DNA of 57,677 nt from Holosporaceae bacterium. Lineage in GTDB: Bacteria; Pseudomonadota; Alphaproteobacteria; UBA3830. Within the stretch, counting starts at the first letter, position 1, and each line of letters begins with the position of its first letter. Of the stretch, positions 1 through 8,509 are shown piece after piece. The position numbers and the translations under genes were made by a program. The stretch lies in contig JAISYI010000009.1 of the NCBI GenBank assembly GCA_031269995.1, positions 1 to 57,677 of the forward strand. The letters are read 5' to 3'. The notes under the pieces were generated by a model that saw nothing but the letters and a program-made list of their open reading frames with translations, had not been told where the DNA came from and made no database searches.

Positions 1-248
1 ATTTCTGTTATATCTAGCTTCATGGCTATACTTCCATCTACAAAAACTCTGAAAGTTTAGCCTTTCTGAAAACTTTAATACATAACTTTAGCTAAAATCT
101 AATCCATTATTCGCGTAATGTCTTTAAAAGTAACGACTCTTTTCCCCGTAAGTATAAAAATCTGCTGATGCAGAAACCTCCAAGTTCTTCCTACGCGTCG
201 AACACATACCAACAACAGCCGCTCGAACTATTAACCTAGAAAATAACC
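1..248. other. left flank without a supported gene
   Basis: AT-rich stretch with no reading frame of 60 codons, no tRNA and no convincing hairpin plus T-run. It lies just downstream of the large minus-strand gene ending at 249, so it may be that gene's 3' untranslated region or the edge of a gene outside the window. Confidence 0.5.
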
Positions 249-3056
249 CTAATAGGCCGGTGCGGCTGTTTGTTGCTGCATCTGGCCGCCACTTAGTGCG
301 TTTATTGTTGTTTGCTCTTGTGCAATTTGCCTGTTGAGTTTTTCTATATCTCCCTGAAGTTTATTATATAGTACAGAGCCTGGGGTGGCATTAGCCAAGT
401 TCTGCTGGGCTTCCTGCAATCTCAATTGTAAAGAGTTTAATTTTTGCGTTTCAGCTTCCAATTGATTTTGATTCGCGGCCGATGATGAGGCGGAACTGTT
501 TGCTGTGCGCGCAGCTATTGCGTTTGCTCCCGCGGCAACTGCCGTGCTGAGTAACCCGCCAACAGTGCCCCCAAATACACCGCTTAGCGCGCCTCCAACG
601 ACGCCTCCGATTCCTCCGGTCCCTCCGGCTTTTGCTTTTGTGGCAGCAGCTTCAATGGCATCTTTTGGGGTAGGAGCGGGTTGTAATAGAATGCCGCTAG
701 GGTCATTAGGATTCGGCCGCCAACCTCTCCCTCCTTGCGTATTCCTTGGCACATACTGGTGCTGCTGATTCAGCACCATACAGTTATTTCCAACTCCGGA
801 AAGCACCTCGGCTGTATTTGCGGCTTGCTGCCAAGTAGCGTTTGAATTTATAATAAAACCGGGTGCTCCTCCTAGCACGACGAGCTTGCCTTCCTGATTA
901 AGCCCCACTAAGCCAGGTCCTATCGCTTCAAAGGCTTGCTCCTTAGTTCCTGCGAGTCGAAATTCGCCGGTAGACACATCCATATAGTAACCATTGCCAC
1001 CTCCCAATGCGCTACAGGGGACAAGCAAGCCATTCTGTCCCATTGCCACGCGTTGTTGGCCGTCAACAGCATCCCACCCTTCTCGCCATGTTCCAGCGGG
1101 TCGCCTGGTGCCTGTCGCCAAATCTATTACATGGCCGAACGAGTCAGGCGGTAGTGTGCTACGAGGGACTAGTCTGCCATTCTGATCGAGCCTTTTTCTA
1201 TTCTTTTCATTATTGGCTGCAGTAATTCCCGCATCCAGATTCGGAGCAGGGCTAAAGACACCGGTTGTTGGATCTACAACATAGCCATTTGGCGTGCTTG
1301 ACAAAGACGAATCGCCAACAGAAACAAAATTGCCCTCTTGACTTAGTAATTTTTGTCCACTGTGAGCCGTTTTATTAGAAAGATTCGTCAGTTGTTGATT
1401 TAATATATTGCCTACTATCCCGCTAGCAGCATTGCCAATGCCTCCGAACATGTTTCCTAGGATACCACCTCCTTCGCTACTACCCCCGCTGCCAGAGCCC
1501 CCTTGATTAGTGCGGGGTCCTGGGCCGCCTCCTCCAACAACTCCGTCTCCACCGCCATATTCTGTTTCATTGCTAAGTATCCCCGATAGTCTTTGCCAAA
1601 GTGTCTCTTCGTGAAATGGACAAAGTGGAGTTCCATGCACATCCGCGACGGTTTGCCTTATGGTAATTCCTTTCCTTAGACAATGTACACATTGGCCAAA
1701 TGTTGGCCCTCCGGCGGCTGAGGCCGTCAGATAATTGATCCTGCTTTCTGAAAGCAGGTTATGCTCCTTCAGATATTCTATGATTACCTCTGCAATTTCT
1801 CGTTCCAACTCCTCTACTCCTGCTGTTTCTGCATTGAGTAGGCCTTGACTATTCGAAAGATTTTCGTGTTTCCTCTTCAACGCCTCAATTTCTTGCAAAA
1901 TATCATTTACTTGACGTTGTGTGCCCATCGTTTGGGGGCCGGCATTTGAACCGTCGGTTCCCATCGTTGCTCCGTCATTGGATAAAGCATTAGGACCCAC
2001 ATTAGTCATTGTGTCCTGTGTTGAAGGAAAACTCGGAGACATCGGAGAGTAGTCTGACTGCGGTATGCGCGTCTCCGGCGTACCCATAGACATACCTCCA
2101 ACTCCTGATACACCATAGTTAGCATTGTTGTACGTATCAAGATACTGAGGTGGAAAAGGAGTGGTTGTAGGTGTAAGTGGAGGTGGTGAATTAAATGCGC
2201 CAGAAAGGGCGTTCTTGGCTTTGCTGAAGAATCCAGATAATCCGGACGGCTGTTGATCCGGCGGCGATATGCCTGGTTGCTCACCAGTCTCGGTAATGAG
2301 TGTCTGAGGAGGAACTAAAGGAGCAGTAGGTGTAGGGTCTTCGATGGTAGAAGGTTTCTCGTCTTCATACGATTCGCTTTCATCTTCATCTTTTATTCCT
2401 TCATTGTTTCCCCCCACCTCCTCATCAGTAGCATTTTTGTCGCTATTCGGAAATTCAATGGCGCTGGGAGTTATAGGCAATAAGAATGAAAATGGAAGAT
2501 GTTCGTCTCGGGACTCCGACTTAGTACTATCTGTGCTATCTTCGGGCACGTCGCTTCCGTCGTCTTCTATAGGGGTATTTGTTGACCTTTTTTGTTTTGT
2601 TTTCCTTTTTCGCTTGGCAACAGATGCGCTATCATCGGGATTGTCCGAATTAATAACATTCCGCGGTCTCGTTACCGGCCCGATAGCATTTTGGCCGATT
2701 TTTAGATTAAAAACAAGAAAATCCGGAGGAAGACTAACCCTTCTTTCATCATCATAATAGTAGTCTTCATCCTGGGATTCTGGACCAGGCCTTGCCTGGG
2801 AAATTGGGGCAGCATAGGAATTCTGCCGCCGATCATATTTGAATGGCAGAGGTCTCTTCCGCTGATCTGGTTCGACCCTTCCTTCATCATCAGAATACTC
2901 CTGATCCCCATCATAATAGTCGTCTTCATCATCAGAATAGTAGTCTTCATCCTGGGATTCTGGACCAGGCCTTGCCTGGGAAATTGGGGCAGCGTCTGCC
3001 CATTCTGTTTTAAATAAAAAGCATAGGATAAACGCAATTTTTTTCCATAAACGCAT
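249..3056 (-). CDS. modular secreted or surface protein of unknown function (935 aa)
   Basis: I do not recognise this family. Residues 1-22 look like a Sec signal peptide (MRLWKK, then IAFILCFLF, then an A-D-A exit). The mature protein is modular. A 19-residue acidic Asp/Glu/Tyr block occurs at 22-40 and again at 82-100. A basic tract KRKRKTKQKR lies at 148-157. Pro/Thr-rich linkers and a helical segment (about 380-440) follow. C456, C459, C479 and H482 could form a zinc site. Gly-rich runs occupy 501-555. Short L-x-Q-x-G-type motifs start near 571, 623, 672, 719 and 762 and alternate with G-aromatic-x-x-D-x-x-T-G segments, so this part is a degenerate repeat of about 45-50 residues. A glycine zipper (811-850) and a C-terminal coiled coil (about 864-921) end the protein. 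It is divergent from aacS. Low complexity and the signal peptide suggest a host-facing protein; the function is inference only. Confidence 0.8.
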   Translation of the reverse strand: MRLWKKIAFILCFLFKTEWADAAPISQARPGPESQDEDYYSDDEDDYYDGDQEYSDDEGRVEPDQRKRPLPFKYDRRQNSYAAPISQARPGPESQDEDYYYDDERRVSLPPDFLVFNLKIGQNAIGPVTRPRNVINSDNPDDSASVAKRKRKTKQKRSTNTPIEDDGSDVPEDSTDSTKSESRDEHLPFSFLLPITPSAIEFPNSDKNATDEEVGGNNEGIKDEDESESYEDEKPSTIEDPTPTAPLVPPQTLITETGEQPGISPPDQQPSGLSGFFSKAKNALSGAFNSPPPLTPTTTPFPPQYLDTYNNANYGVSGVGGMSMGTPETRIPQSDYSPMSPSFPSTQDTMTNVGPNALSNDGATMGTDGSNAGPQTMGTQRQVNDILQEIEALKRKHENLSNSQGLLNAETAGVEELEREIAEVIIEYLKEHNLLSESRINYLTASAAGGPTFGQCVHCLRKGITIRQTVADVHGTPLCPFHEETLWQRLSGILSNETEYGGGDGVVGGGGPGPRTNQGGSGSGGSSEGGGILGNMFGGIGNAASGIVGNILNQQLTNLSNKTAHSGQKLLSQEGNFVSVGDSSLSSTPNGYVVDPTTGVFSPAPNLDAGITAANNEKNRKRLDQNGRLVPRSTLPPDSFGHVIDLATGTRRPAGTWREGWDAVDGQQRVAMGQNGLLVPCSALGGGNGYYMDVSTGEFRLAGTKEQAFEAIGPGLVGLNQEGKLVVLGGAPGFIINSNATWQQAANTAEVLSGVGNNCMVLNQQHQYVPRNTQGGRGWRPNPNDPSGILLQPAPTPKDAIEAAATKAKAGGTGGIGGVVGGALSGVFGGTVGGLLSTAVAAGANAIAARTANSSASSSAANQNQLEAETQKLNSLQLRLQEAQQNLANATPGSVLYNKLQGDIEKLNRQIAQEQTTINALSGGQMQQQTAAPAY
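2756..2993. repeat. 58-bp direct repeat inside the 935-aa gene
   Basis: Positions 2756-2813 and 2936-2993 are identical by eye and lie exactly 180 bp (60 codons) apart. They encode the two copies of the acidic APISQARPGPESQDEDYY block just after the signal peptide. Identity at nucleotide level implies a recent duplication or gene conversion, and the copies could change number by slippage without breaking frame. Confidence 0.9.
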
Positions 3057-3290
3057 AACATTACCGAATCATATAGGATATATTGTCTCTCAGAAACATT
3101 GCTTTTTCACTAATTCCGCTATTAAGCAACATGCCCTTGCCAAAATATTCCCTGGGGGATTTTTTCTCTGTAATTCTCGACTTTTGTGGCATGTTTTCAA
3201 AAAAGTATTGTTTTGTGGTAAAAATTAAACAATCTTTAACTTTACTTCCCTACAATCTTTCCAAGCTAAAGCAAAAACAGAGAGGATACT

Positions 3291-5243
3291 ATGTCTGGTG
3301 AATTACTGTGGACACCTTCGAAGGAAAGAATTGCCAATAGCAACGTTCGTCGCTTCATGGACGCTGTAGAAAAAAGCAATGGATTCAGGGGGTCTACTTT
3401 TCATGATCTCTGGAAATGGTCGGTCACGCATCCGACGGATTTTTGGGATGCTGTATGGGATTTTGGGAACATTATAGGGGAAAAAGGGGAAAGACTTTCA
3501 AACGGGGCAGGAAGATTTTGGGAACACAGATATTTTCCGGACGCTCGGCTGAATTTTGCAGAAAATCTTCTGAAAAGAAGGGATGCCGGACCGGCCATCA
3601 TCTTCTGGGGAGAAGAAAAGGTGAGAAAAATACTCTCGTGGAAAGACCTGTACGACAACGTCTCGAAAACTGCAGCTGCACTAAAACGAGCTGGCATTAA
3701 ACCCGGTGACATTGTCGGGGGCTACGTCGCGAACATGCCTGAAACTACCGTAGCGGCGCTGGCCACAATCAGCATTGGCGGTATCTGGGCATCCTGTTCT
3801 CCGGATTTTGGTATTCCGGGCGTTCTCGACCGCTTTGGGCAGGTGAAACCGAAAATATTTTTTGCCGTGGACGGGTACTACTACAAAGGTAAAACCTACA
3901 ATAACTTGGAAAAAATCAAAAGCGTGGTCGAGCAAGTAACCAGCGTCCAACAAACAGTCATTCTCCCGTATATTAAATCTGGACTTCCGGTGGGAAATCG
4001 AACGGATGTCACCCTGTTTCAAGACTTTATTGACTGCGCGGCCACACCTGAACTAGTTTTTGACCGCTATCCATATGATCATCCCATATACATACTGTTT
4101 ACTTCCGGAACCACAGGTGTACCGAAATGCATTGCACACGGAGCTGTGGGGACACTGCTGCAACACAAAAAAGAACAATTGCTGCACTGCGACATCAAAC
4201 CCGACGACCGGGTGCTGTACTTTACCACCTGTAGTTGGATGATGTGGAACTGGGCCACCTCTATTCTGGCGCAGGACGCGACGCTAATGCAGTTTGACGG
4301 GCTTCCACTCTTTCCGCAAGCTAATGTCCTGTTCGACATGGTTGACTCCTGCGGCATGACGTTTTTCGGGACATCCGCAAAATATCTCGACACGCTGCTT
4401 AAAACCGAAGCTTGCCCGGCCAAAAGCCACTCTCTGCATACATTGCGCACGATCGGATCGACAGGCTCTCCACTGTGCGCTGAAGCCTGCGAATTCGTGT
4501 ATAAACGGATAAAAAAAGATATCCATCTGAATTCGTTCTCCGGGGGAACGGATATAATTTCGTCCTTCGTAATGGGCAACCCGATTTCCCCAGTATACTC
4601 GGGAGAAATGCAAGGGTTTGGGCTAGGTATGAACGTCAAGATATACAACCATAAAATGGAGGAGACGAAAATCGGACAACAGGGGGAACTGACATGCGTC
4701 ACTCCTTTCGCTTCACAGCCGATCAAATTCTGGAATGACGCGGGAAATAAAAAACTGGTCCATTCCTACTTCGAGAAATTCGAAAACTGCTGGTGTCATG
4801 GGGATTGGATAGAACTAACGGACAGCAACGGAGTGTTTATTTCCGGACGCGCGGACGCAGTGCTGAATCCGTCTGGGGTCAGAATCGGTACCGCTGAGAT
4901 CTACTCGCAGGTTCAAAAGATTGAGGAAGTGCTGGAGTGTTGCGCGGTTGGACAAAATTGGGATAATGACGAAAGAGTAATCTTGTTCGTCGTATTGAGA
5001 AACGGATTGATGCTGGATGATGACCTAAAACAAAAAATAAAGAAAGTGATTCGGGACAACGCTACTCCGCGCCATGTGCCGGACAAAATCATTCAGGTAC
5101 GGGGGGTTCCGAAAACGAACAACGGCAAATTGGTGGAGATTGCGGTCAAAAATGTAATCCACGGACGAGAAGTCGTTAACATAGACTCTATAGAAGATCC
5201 ATCGCTGTTGGATGAGTTTAGAAACCTTCCGGAACTGCAGTAG
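3291..5243 (+). CDS. aacS: acetoacetyl-CoA synthetase (acetoacetate-CoA ligase)
   Basis: Adenylate-forming (ANL) enzyme that activates acetoacetate to acetoacetyl-CoA with ATP in the cytosol, linking ketone bodies or PHB breakdown to acetyl-CoA. The 650-residue length is normal for AacS. It has the family's N-terminal W-x-P-S block, the phosphate-binding loop FTSGTTGVPK near residue 270, the FSGGTD motif, and the C-terminal PKTNNGKLVE carrying the catalytic lysine near residue 612. The ATG at 3291 follows a GAGAGG ribosome-binding site. The 234-bp upstream gap is shared with the divergent 935-aa gene. It stands alone, with no depolymerase or hydroxybutyrate dehydrogenase beside it. Confidence 0.93.
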   Translation: MSGELLWTPSKERIANSNVRRFMDAVEKSNGFRGSTFHDLWKWSVTHPTDFWDAVWDFGNIIGEKGERLSNGAGRFWEHRYFPDARLNFAENLLKRRDAGPAIIFWGEEKVRKILSWKDLYDNVSKTAAALKRAGIKPGDIVGGYVANMPETTVAALATISIGGIWASCSPDFGIPGVLDRFGQVKPKIFFAVDGYYYKGKTYNNLEKIKSVVEQVTSVQQTVILPYIKSGLPVGNRTDVTLFQDFIDCAATPELVFDRYPYDHPIYILFTSGTTGVPKCIAHGAVGTLLQHKKEQLLHCDIKPDDRVLYFTTCSWMMWNWATSILAQDATLMQFDGLPLFPQANVLFDMVDSCGMTFFGTSAKYLDTLLKTEACPAKSHSLHTLRTIGSTGSPLCAEACEFVYKRIKKDIHLNSFSGGTDIISSFVMGNPISPVYSGEMQGFGLGMNVKIYNHKMEETKIGQQGELTCVTPFASQPIKFWNDAGNKKLVHSYFEKFENCWCHGDWIELTDSNGVFISGRADAVLNPSGVRIGTAEIYSQVQKIEEVLECCAVGQNWDNDERVILFVVLRNGLMLDDDLKQKIKKVIRDNATPRHVPDKIIQVRGVPKTNNGKLVEIAVKNVIHGREVVNIDSIEDPSLLDEFRNLPELQ

Positions 5244-5506
5244 CCATCCGCCCCGGACTGCGGATAACTCGTGCAGCTCCGTTGCTGCATTACTGACAGT
5301 CCGGTATGACCTTCGTTGTCGGTCTCGAGTACGATTCTGGGAAAGCGAAGGAAGACCGAGAAAGCGCACACGTCCCCAACGAAAGAGGGACGCGCAAAAG
5401 CGGGAACTAGTGAAACTCGAATTGCGCGCAGGAATCCGGTCTGTTGCTAGAATCCAGAAGCGCCATCCGTTCCCGTAAAGCCGAAAAGCCCTGGATCGCG
5501 CTATGC
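5244..5506. other. GC-rich spacer with an inverted repeat
   Basis: About 300 bp between aacS and tRNA-Val carry no gene I trust. It is visibly more GC-rich than its surroundings. CCGGACTG (5253-5260) pairs with CAGTCCGG (5297-5304), and inside lies a second pair GCAGC/GCTGC (5272-5276 and 5284-5288). No T-run follows, so this is not a standard terminator; it may be a structured 3' UTR or a small RNA. A plus-strand frame (5212-5478) overlaps the aacS end, has no ribosome-binding site and is probably spurious. Confidence 0.4.
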
Positions 5507-5535
5507 TTGCGTGCCGTTTGAATTTCGGGTATCTT
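5507..5535 (+). promoter_or_regulatory. sigma70-type promoter for tRNA-Val
   Basis: TTGCGT (5507-5512), a 17-bp spacer and TATCTT (5530-5535), ending 13 bp before the tRNA. The same TTG-N17-TATCT(A/T) layout is seen before tRNA-Leu and the barrel gene at 53321, which supports it. Confidence 0.55.
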
Positions 5536-5548
5536 TCCAGCCGTTTGT

Positions 5549-5623
5549 GGGTGATTAGCTCAGTGGTAGAGCATCTCGTTCACATCGAGAGGGTCGGCAG
5601 TTCGAGTCTGTCATTACCCACCA
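5549..5623 (+). tRNA. tRNA-Val (CAC)
   Basis: The acceptor arm GGGTGAT pairs with ATTACCC. The D-arm AGCTCAGTGGTAGAGC, anticodon stem TCTCG/CGAGA with loop TTCACAT (anticodon CAC), the T-loop TTCGAGT and an encoded CCA end are all present. Length is 75 nt. Confidence 0.95.
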
Positions 5624-5659
5624 GGTTGTTCGGCATTTATCTACGGATAAGGATTTATT

Positions 5660-6226
5660 TTGTTCGAACATTTTGTGCAATCCTATGGATACTATGCAGT
5701 TTTTTTATTTGCCTGCATAGAGGGGGAGGTCGCGGTATTGACTGCAGGTTTTTTGTGTCGGCGCGGACTGATGTCATTGGAAAAAGTGATGTTATTTGCT
5801 TTTCTGGGAACGCTTTTTACCGAACAGGGCCTGTTTTTCATAGGAAGAATTTTCGGGACAAAACTACTGGAGAGGTTTCCGAGTCTTTCCTCAAAAGCAA
5901 CAAAGGCGATTGAATTTCTCCATAAATACGACGCCGCTTTTATATTTGGATCTCGATTTATCTATGGAATTAGAAACATAAGTCCAATTATTATTGGAGT
6001 AGCTCGAATTTCTCCGCGTAAATTTTCTTTGCTGAATGTTCCAGCAGCATTGATTTGGTCTGTTTTGGTTGCTGGGGCAGGATATGTCTTTGCGGACGTT
6101 CTTGAGTCTACCAAGGGTCCCATTCTGTGTATTCAACTTATGGCTCTGGCAGTACTCGTGACGGCATTATGGTATTTTTGGCATAACAAAAAGAAAGGCT
6201 CGACTGAATCTCCGCGTGACGGGTAA
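5660..6226 (+). CDS. DedA/SNARE-associated family membrane protein
   Basis: A 188-residue integral inner-membrane protein of the DedA (SNARE_assoc) superfamily. Members act as lipid flippases or scramblases, including for undecaprenyl phosphate and phosphatidylethanolamine. Visible family signs are the N-terminal E-G-E block, the central GSRFIYGIRN segment (counterpart of the conserved [F/Y]-x-R-x-x-x-G-x-R element) and several hydrophobic spans up to residue 175. The start is TTG at 5660, chosen because AAGGA lies at 5648-5652. It ends inside the first codons of the glycosyltransferase frame, suggesting one transcript. The substrate cannot be told from sequence. Confidence 0.85.
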   Translation: MFEHFVQSYGYYAVFLFACIEGEVAVLTAGFLCRRGLMSLEKVMLFAFLGTLFTEQGLFFIGRIFGTKLLERFPSLSSKATKAIEFLHKYDAAFIFGSRFIYGIRNISPIIIGVARISPRKFSLLNVPAALIWSVLVAGAGYVFADVLESTKGPILCIQLMALAVLVTALWYFWHNKKKGSTESPRDG

Positions 6227-7307
6227 TAATCAGAAAGATACGAGTAAGTATAGAGCATTTGTCTCAGCTGTAGATATGGCCATAGCTCGAGGTTATGGAG
6301 AGAATTTTCCTGCTGCGTTGTTTATAATTTTTCTCCTTTTTTCATTACCCTATTCACTGGAAGCCAAGCCGATGATTTCGGTAATTATTCCTGTATATAA
6401 TACCGAAAGATATCTGCGAGAGTGTCTTGATTCCGTGATTAGACAGTCATTTAAAGATATCGAAATCATATGTGTCGATGACGCCTCAACGGACAGTTGT
6501 CCGAAAATTCTCAAAGAGTATGTGCAGAAAGATCAGCGAATGAAAATCGTTCGTTTAGAGAAAAATATGAAGCTATCGGCAGCACGCAATGTTGGGATAG
6601 ATGCAGCGGAGTGTGAATTTATTGTATTTTGTGACTCTGATGACATGATGCATCCGGATATGCTAAAAATACTTTTTTCAGAGATAGAGAAAAATGCCGC
6701 AGACATAGCAATATGCGACTTCAGACTGTTTATGTACACTGATTGTCCGAGTTTCGAAAGAGTAAAGACTTACAGAGCAGATGTTGTGCAGGGGGTGCTG
6801 GTTAAAAATTTGTTATCGAAGAAAAGTACTATTTGGCGAGTAGTATGGAATAAAATTTATAGAAGAAAAGCAATCGCCAACACTAGATTTGACGTTGATT
6901 TATTGTTCGCTGTTGAGGACGATTATTTTAATATATGCTTGTTGAGTATGCCAAAAAAAGTGGTTCTTATTTCCAAAGACCTTTACTACTATAGATGTGT
7001 GCCAGATAGTTTTACAAAAAATCCTCATAGTCTGATCGGCATGTTTTCTATGGTTAAAATAATTAGAAAGATTGCGAAAATAGACGCATTGTCGACCGAA
7101 ATTAGGCTGGGATTATGCAAAGAAGAATTTAAACAGCTTGTATCCTGCACAGCAAACCACTACCTGGCACCTAGGGGAGATTTTTTAAAGCTTCTTTGTC
7201 AGGTGGATGAATTGTACGATGAGGGGCTAATTAGCTTAAATCGATTTGCCTATTGGGCTGCAAAGCTATACGTTACAGTAAAATTATTAAAGAAGTGGTA
7301 CTTTTAG
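6216..7307 (+). CDS. family 2 glycosyltransferase
   Basis: GT-A fold glycosyltransferase (GT2, EpsH/WcaA-like). The catalytic domain begins at MISVIIPVYNTERYL (Met at 6372). It has the nucleotide-binding DDASTD stretch, and the CDSDD that supplies the metal-binding DxD. The sugar and acceptor are unknown; LPS or a surface glycan is likely. The longest frame starts at GTG 6216, overlapping the DedA stop, and would add 52 residues including a hydrophobic segment (FPAALFIIFLLFSLPYSL) that could be a membrane anchor. Starts at ATG 6276 or 6372 are also possible. No partner glycan genes are adjacent. Confidence 0.85.
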   Translation: MTGNNQKDTSKYRAFVSAVDMAIARGYGENFPAALFIIFLLFSLPYSLEAKPMISVIIPVYNTERYLRECLDSVIRQSFKDIEIICVDDASTDSCPKILKEYVQKDQRMKIVRLEKNMKLSAARNVGIDAAECEFIVFCDSDDMMHPDMLKILFSEIEKNAADIAICDFRLFMYTDCPSFERVKTYRADVVQGVLVKNLLSKKSTIWRVVWNKIYRRKAIANTRFDVDLLFAVEDDYFNICLLSMPKKVVLISKDLYYYRCVPDSFTKNPHSLIGMFSMVKIIRKIAKIDALSTEIRLGLCKEEFKQLVSCTANHYLAPRGDFLKLLCQVDELYDEGLISLNRFAYWAAKLYVTVKLLKKWYF

Positions 7308-7378
7308 CAAGAGAAAGATAGCTGAACTCTGGCTAAAAATAGCGCGTATCTAAGGGGGTATGCTCAATTCTCGTAAAC

Positions 7379-7407
7379 TGGACAGAGCCGGCCATTTTCA
7401 CTAGACT
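7379..7407 (+). promoter_or_regulatory. promoter of the mur-fts cluster
   Basis: TGGACA (7379-7384), a 17-bp spacer and TAGACT (7402-7407). These match sigma70 consensus at 5 of 6 and 4 of 6 positions. The murG ribosome-binding site GGAGG (7423-7427) and TTG start (7434) follow at a sensible distance. Confidence 0.6.
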
Positions 7408-7433
7408 TTGTCGGTTACTATCTGGAGGTTCTT

Positions 7434-8486
7434 TTGAAAGCGGAGAAGGGATCTGGACTCCGAGTGATCGTGTGCTCCGGCGGTAGCGGTGGGCATATGT
7501 TTCCCGCGCGTGCCCTGTTTGCTGCTATGCAGGAAAAGGGGTACGATGTGTCCATGGCTATAGATGCCAGAGGAGATGCATTCTGCGAGGATATTATCGC
7601 GAAAATAGTTTTTAAAACCGTTAAGTTTTCCGCGAAAGAATTTCCTATCGGAATCTATCGATCGTTTATCATATTTTTCAAGTTTTTGAATTTTTGGTTG
7701 AAAAAACGGCCTAATCTGGTTATTGGATTTGGGGGAGTTTTTACCATTATTCCCGTTATTTTGTCTAAGATTCTGGGATCAAGAATTGTTATATATGAAC
7801 AAAACGCTGTGCTTGGAAAAGCAAACGAATTTCTTATGAAATTTGCGGATCTGCGACTGGCTTCATTTTTACTTGGGGAGGGATGGACGGAGGTTCCTGC
7901 ACCAGTACGATCTAGTTTTGTGGGGAAACGCACCCCCTATGAATGCGATGGCATAATAAAAATTCTAATCATTGGAGGAAGCCAGGGAGCGGCATCCTTT
8001 TCGCATATCATTCCTAAAGCTTTGGGAATGCTAGCTCCTGAGGAACGACATAGCCTGGAGATCGTTCAGCAGGTTGCCTACGGAAGCATTGAGAAGCTGA
8101 AAACTATATACGAGCATCTCGGAGTAAAATCGACTTTAAAGGGTTTCATACACCAAGTGGCGGAGGAAATGTTTAGATCCCAGTTGGTGATTTGCCGAGC
8201 GGGAGCTTCGACTTTATCGGAGCTTGCTGCCGCCGGCCGACCAGCCGTTTTGATCCCATATCCGGGGGCAATGGACAATCATCAGTTGCATAACGCTATG
8301 CATTATAAAGATAAAGGGGCCGCTTGGGTCTTGGAGGAAGAGAATGACATCGAAAGGAAGTTGTGGCGGCTTCTGCGCAAGATTTTACAGGACAGGGAAT
8401 TGCTAAAAACTGCTTCATTTCATATGATGAACAGCTCAGTTGGTCACGCTACAGATCGCTTTATAGAATTGATCGAACGCGTTTAG
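7434..8486 (+). CDS. murG: UDP-GlcNAc: lipid I GlcNAc-transferase MurG
   Basis: Peripheral inner-membrane enzyme that converts lipid I to lipid II, the last cytoplasmic step of peptidoglycan synthesis. The 350-residue length is typical. It shows the N-terminal G-loop GGSGGHMFPA, the middle GGSQGA loop, and the C-terminal RAGASTLSELAAAGRPAVLIPYP block that binds UDP-GlcNAc (cited here as RAGASTLSEL and PAVLIPYP). The start is TTG 7434 with GGAGG seven bases upstream. First gene of a plus-strand cluster running to ftsZ. ftsW and murD, usual upstream neighbours, are absent here. Confidence 0.96.
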   Translation: MKAEKGSGLRVIVCSGGSGGHMFPARALFAAMQEKGYDVSMAIDARGDAFCEDIIAKIVFKTVKFSAKEFPIGIYRSFIIFFKFLNFWLKKRPNLVIGFGGVFTIIPVILSKILGSRIVIYEQNAVLGKANEFLMKFADLRLASFLLGEGWTEVPAPVRSSFVGKRTPYECDGIIKILIIGGSQGAASFSHIIPKALGMLAPEERHSLEIVQQVAYGSIEKLKTIYEHLGVKSTLKGFIHQVAEEMFRSQLVICRAGASTLSELAAAGRPAVLIPYPGAMDNHQLHNAMHYKDKGAAWVLEEENDIERKLWRLLRKILQDRELLKTASFHMMNSSVGHATDRFIELIERV

Positions 8487-8509
8487 GTATATTTTGGAGA
8501 GAATAAATA

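Noticed and set aside
5212-5478. 88-codon Arg-rich frame after aacS
   Set aside because: It starts inside aacS without a ribosome-binding site, has a biased composition and matches no family I know.
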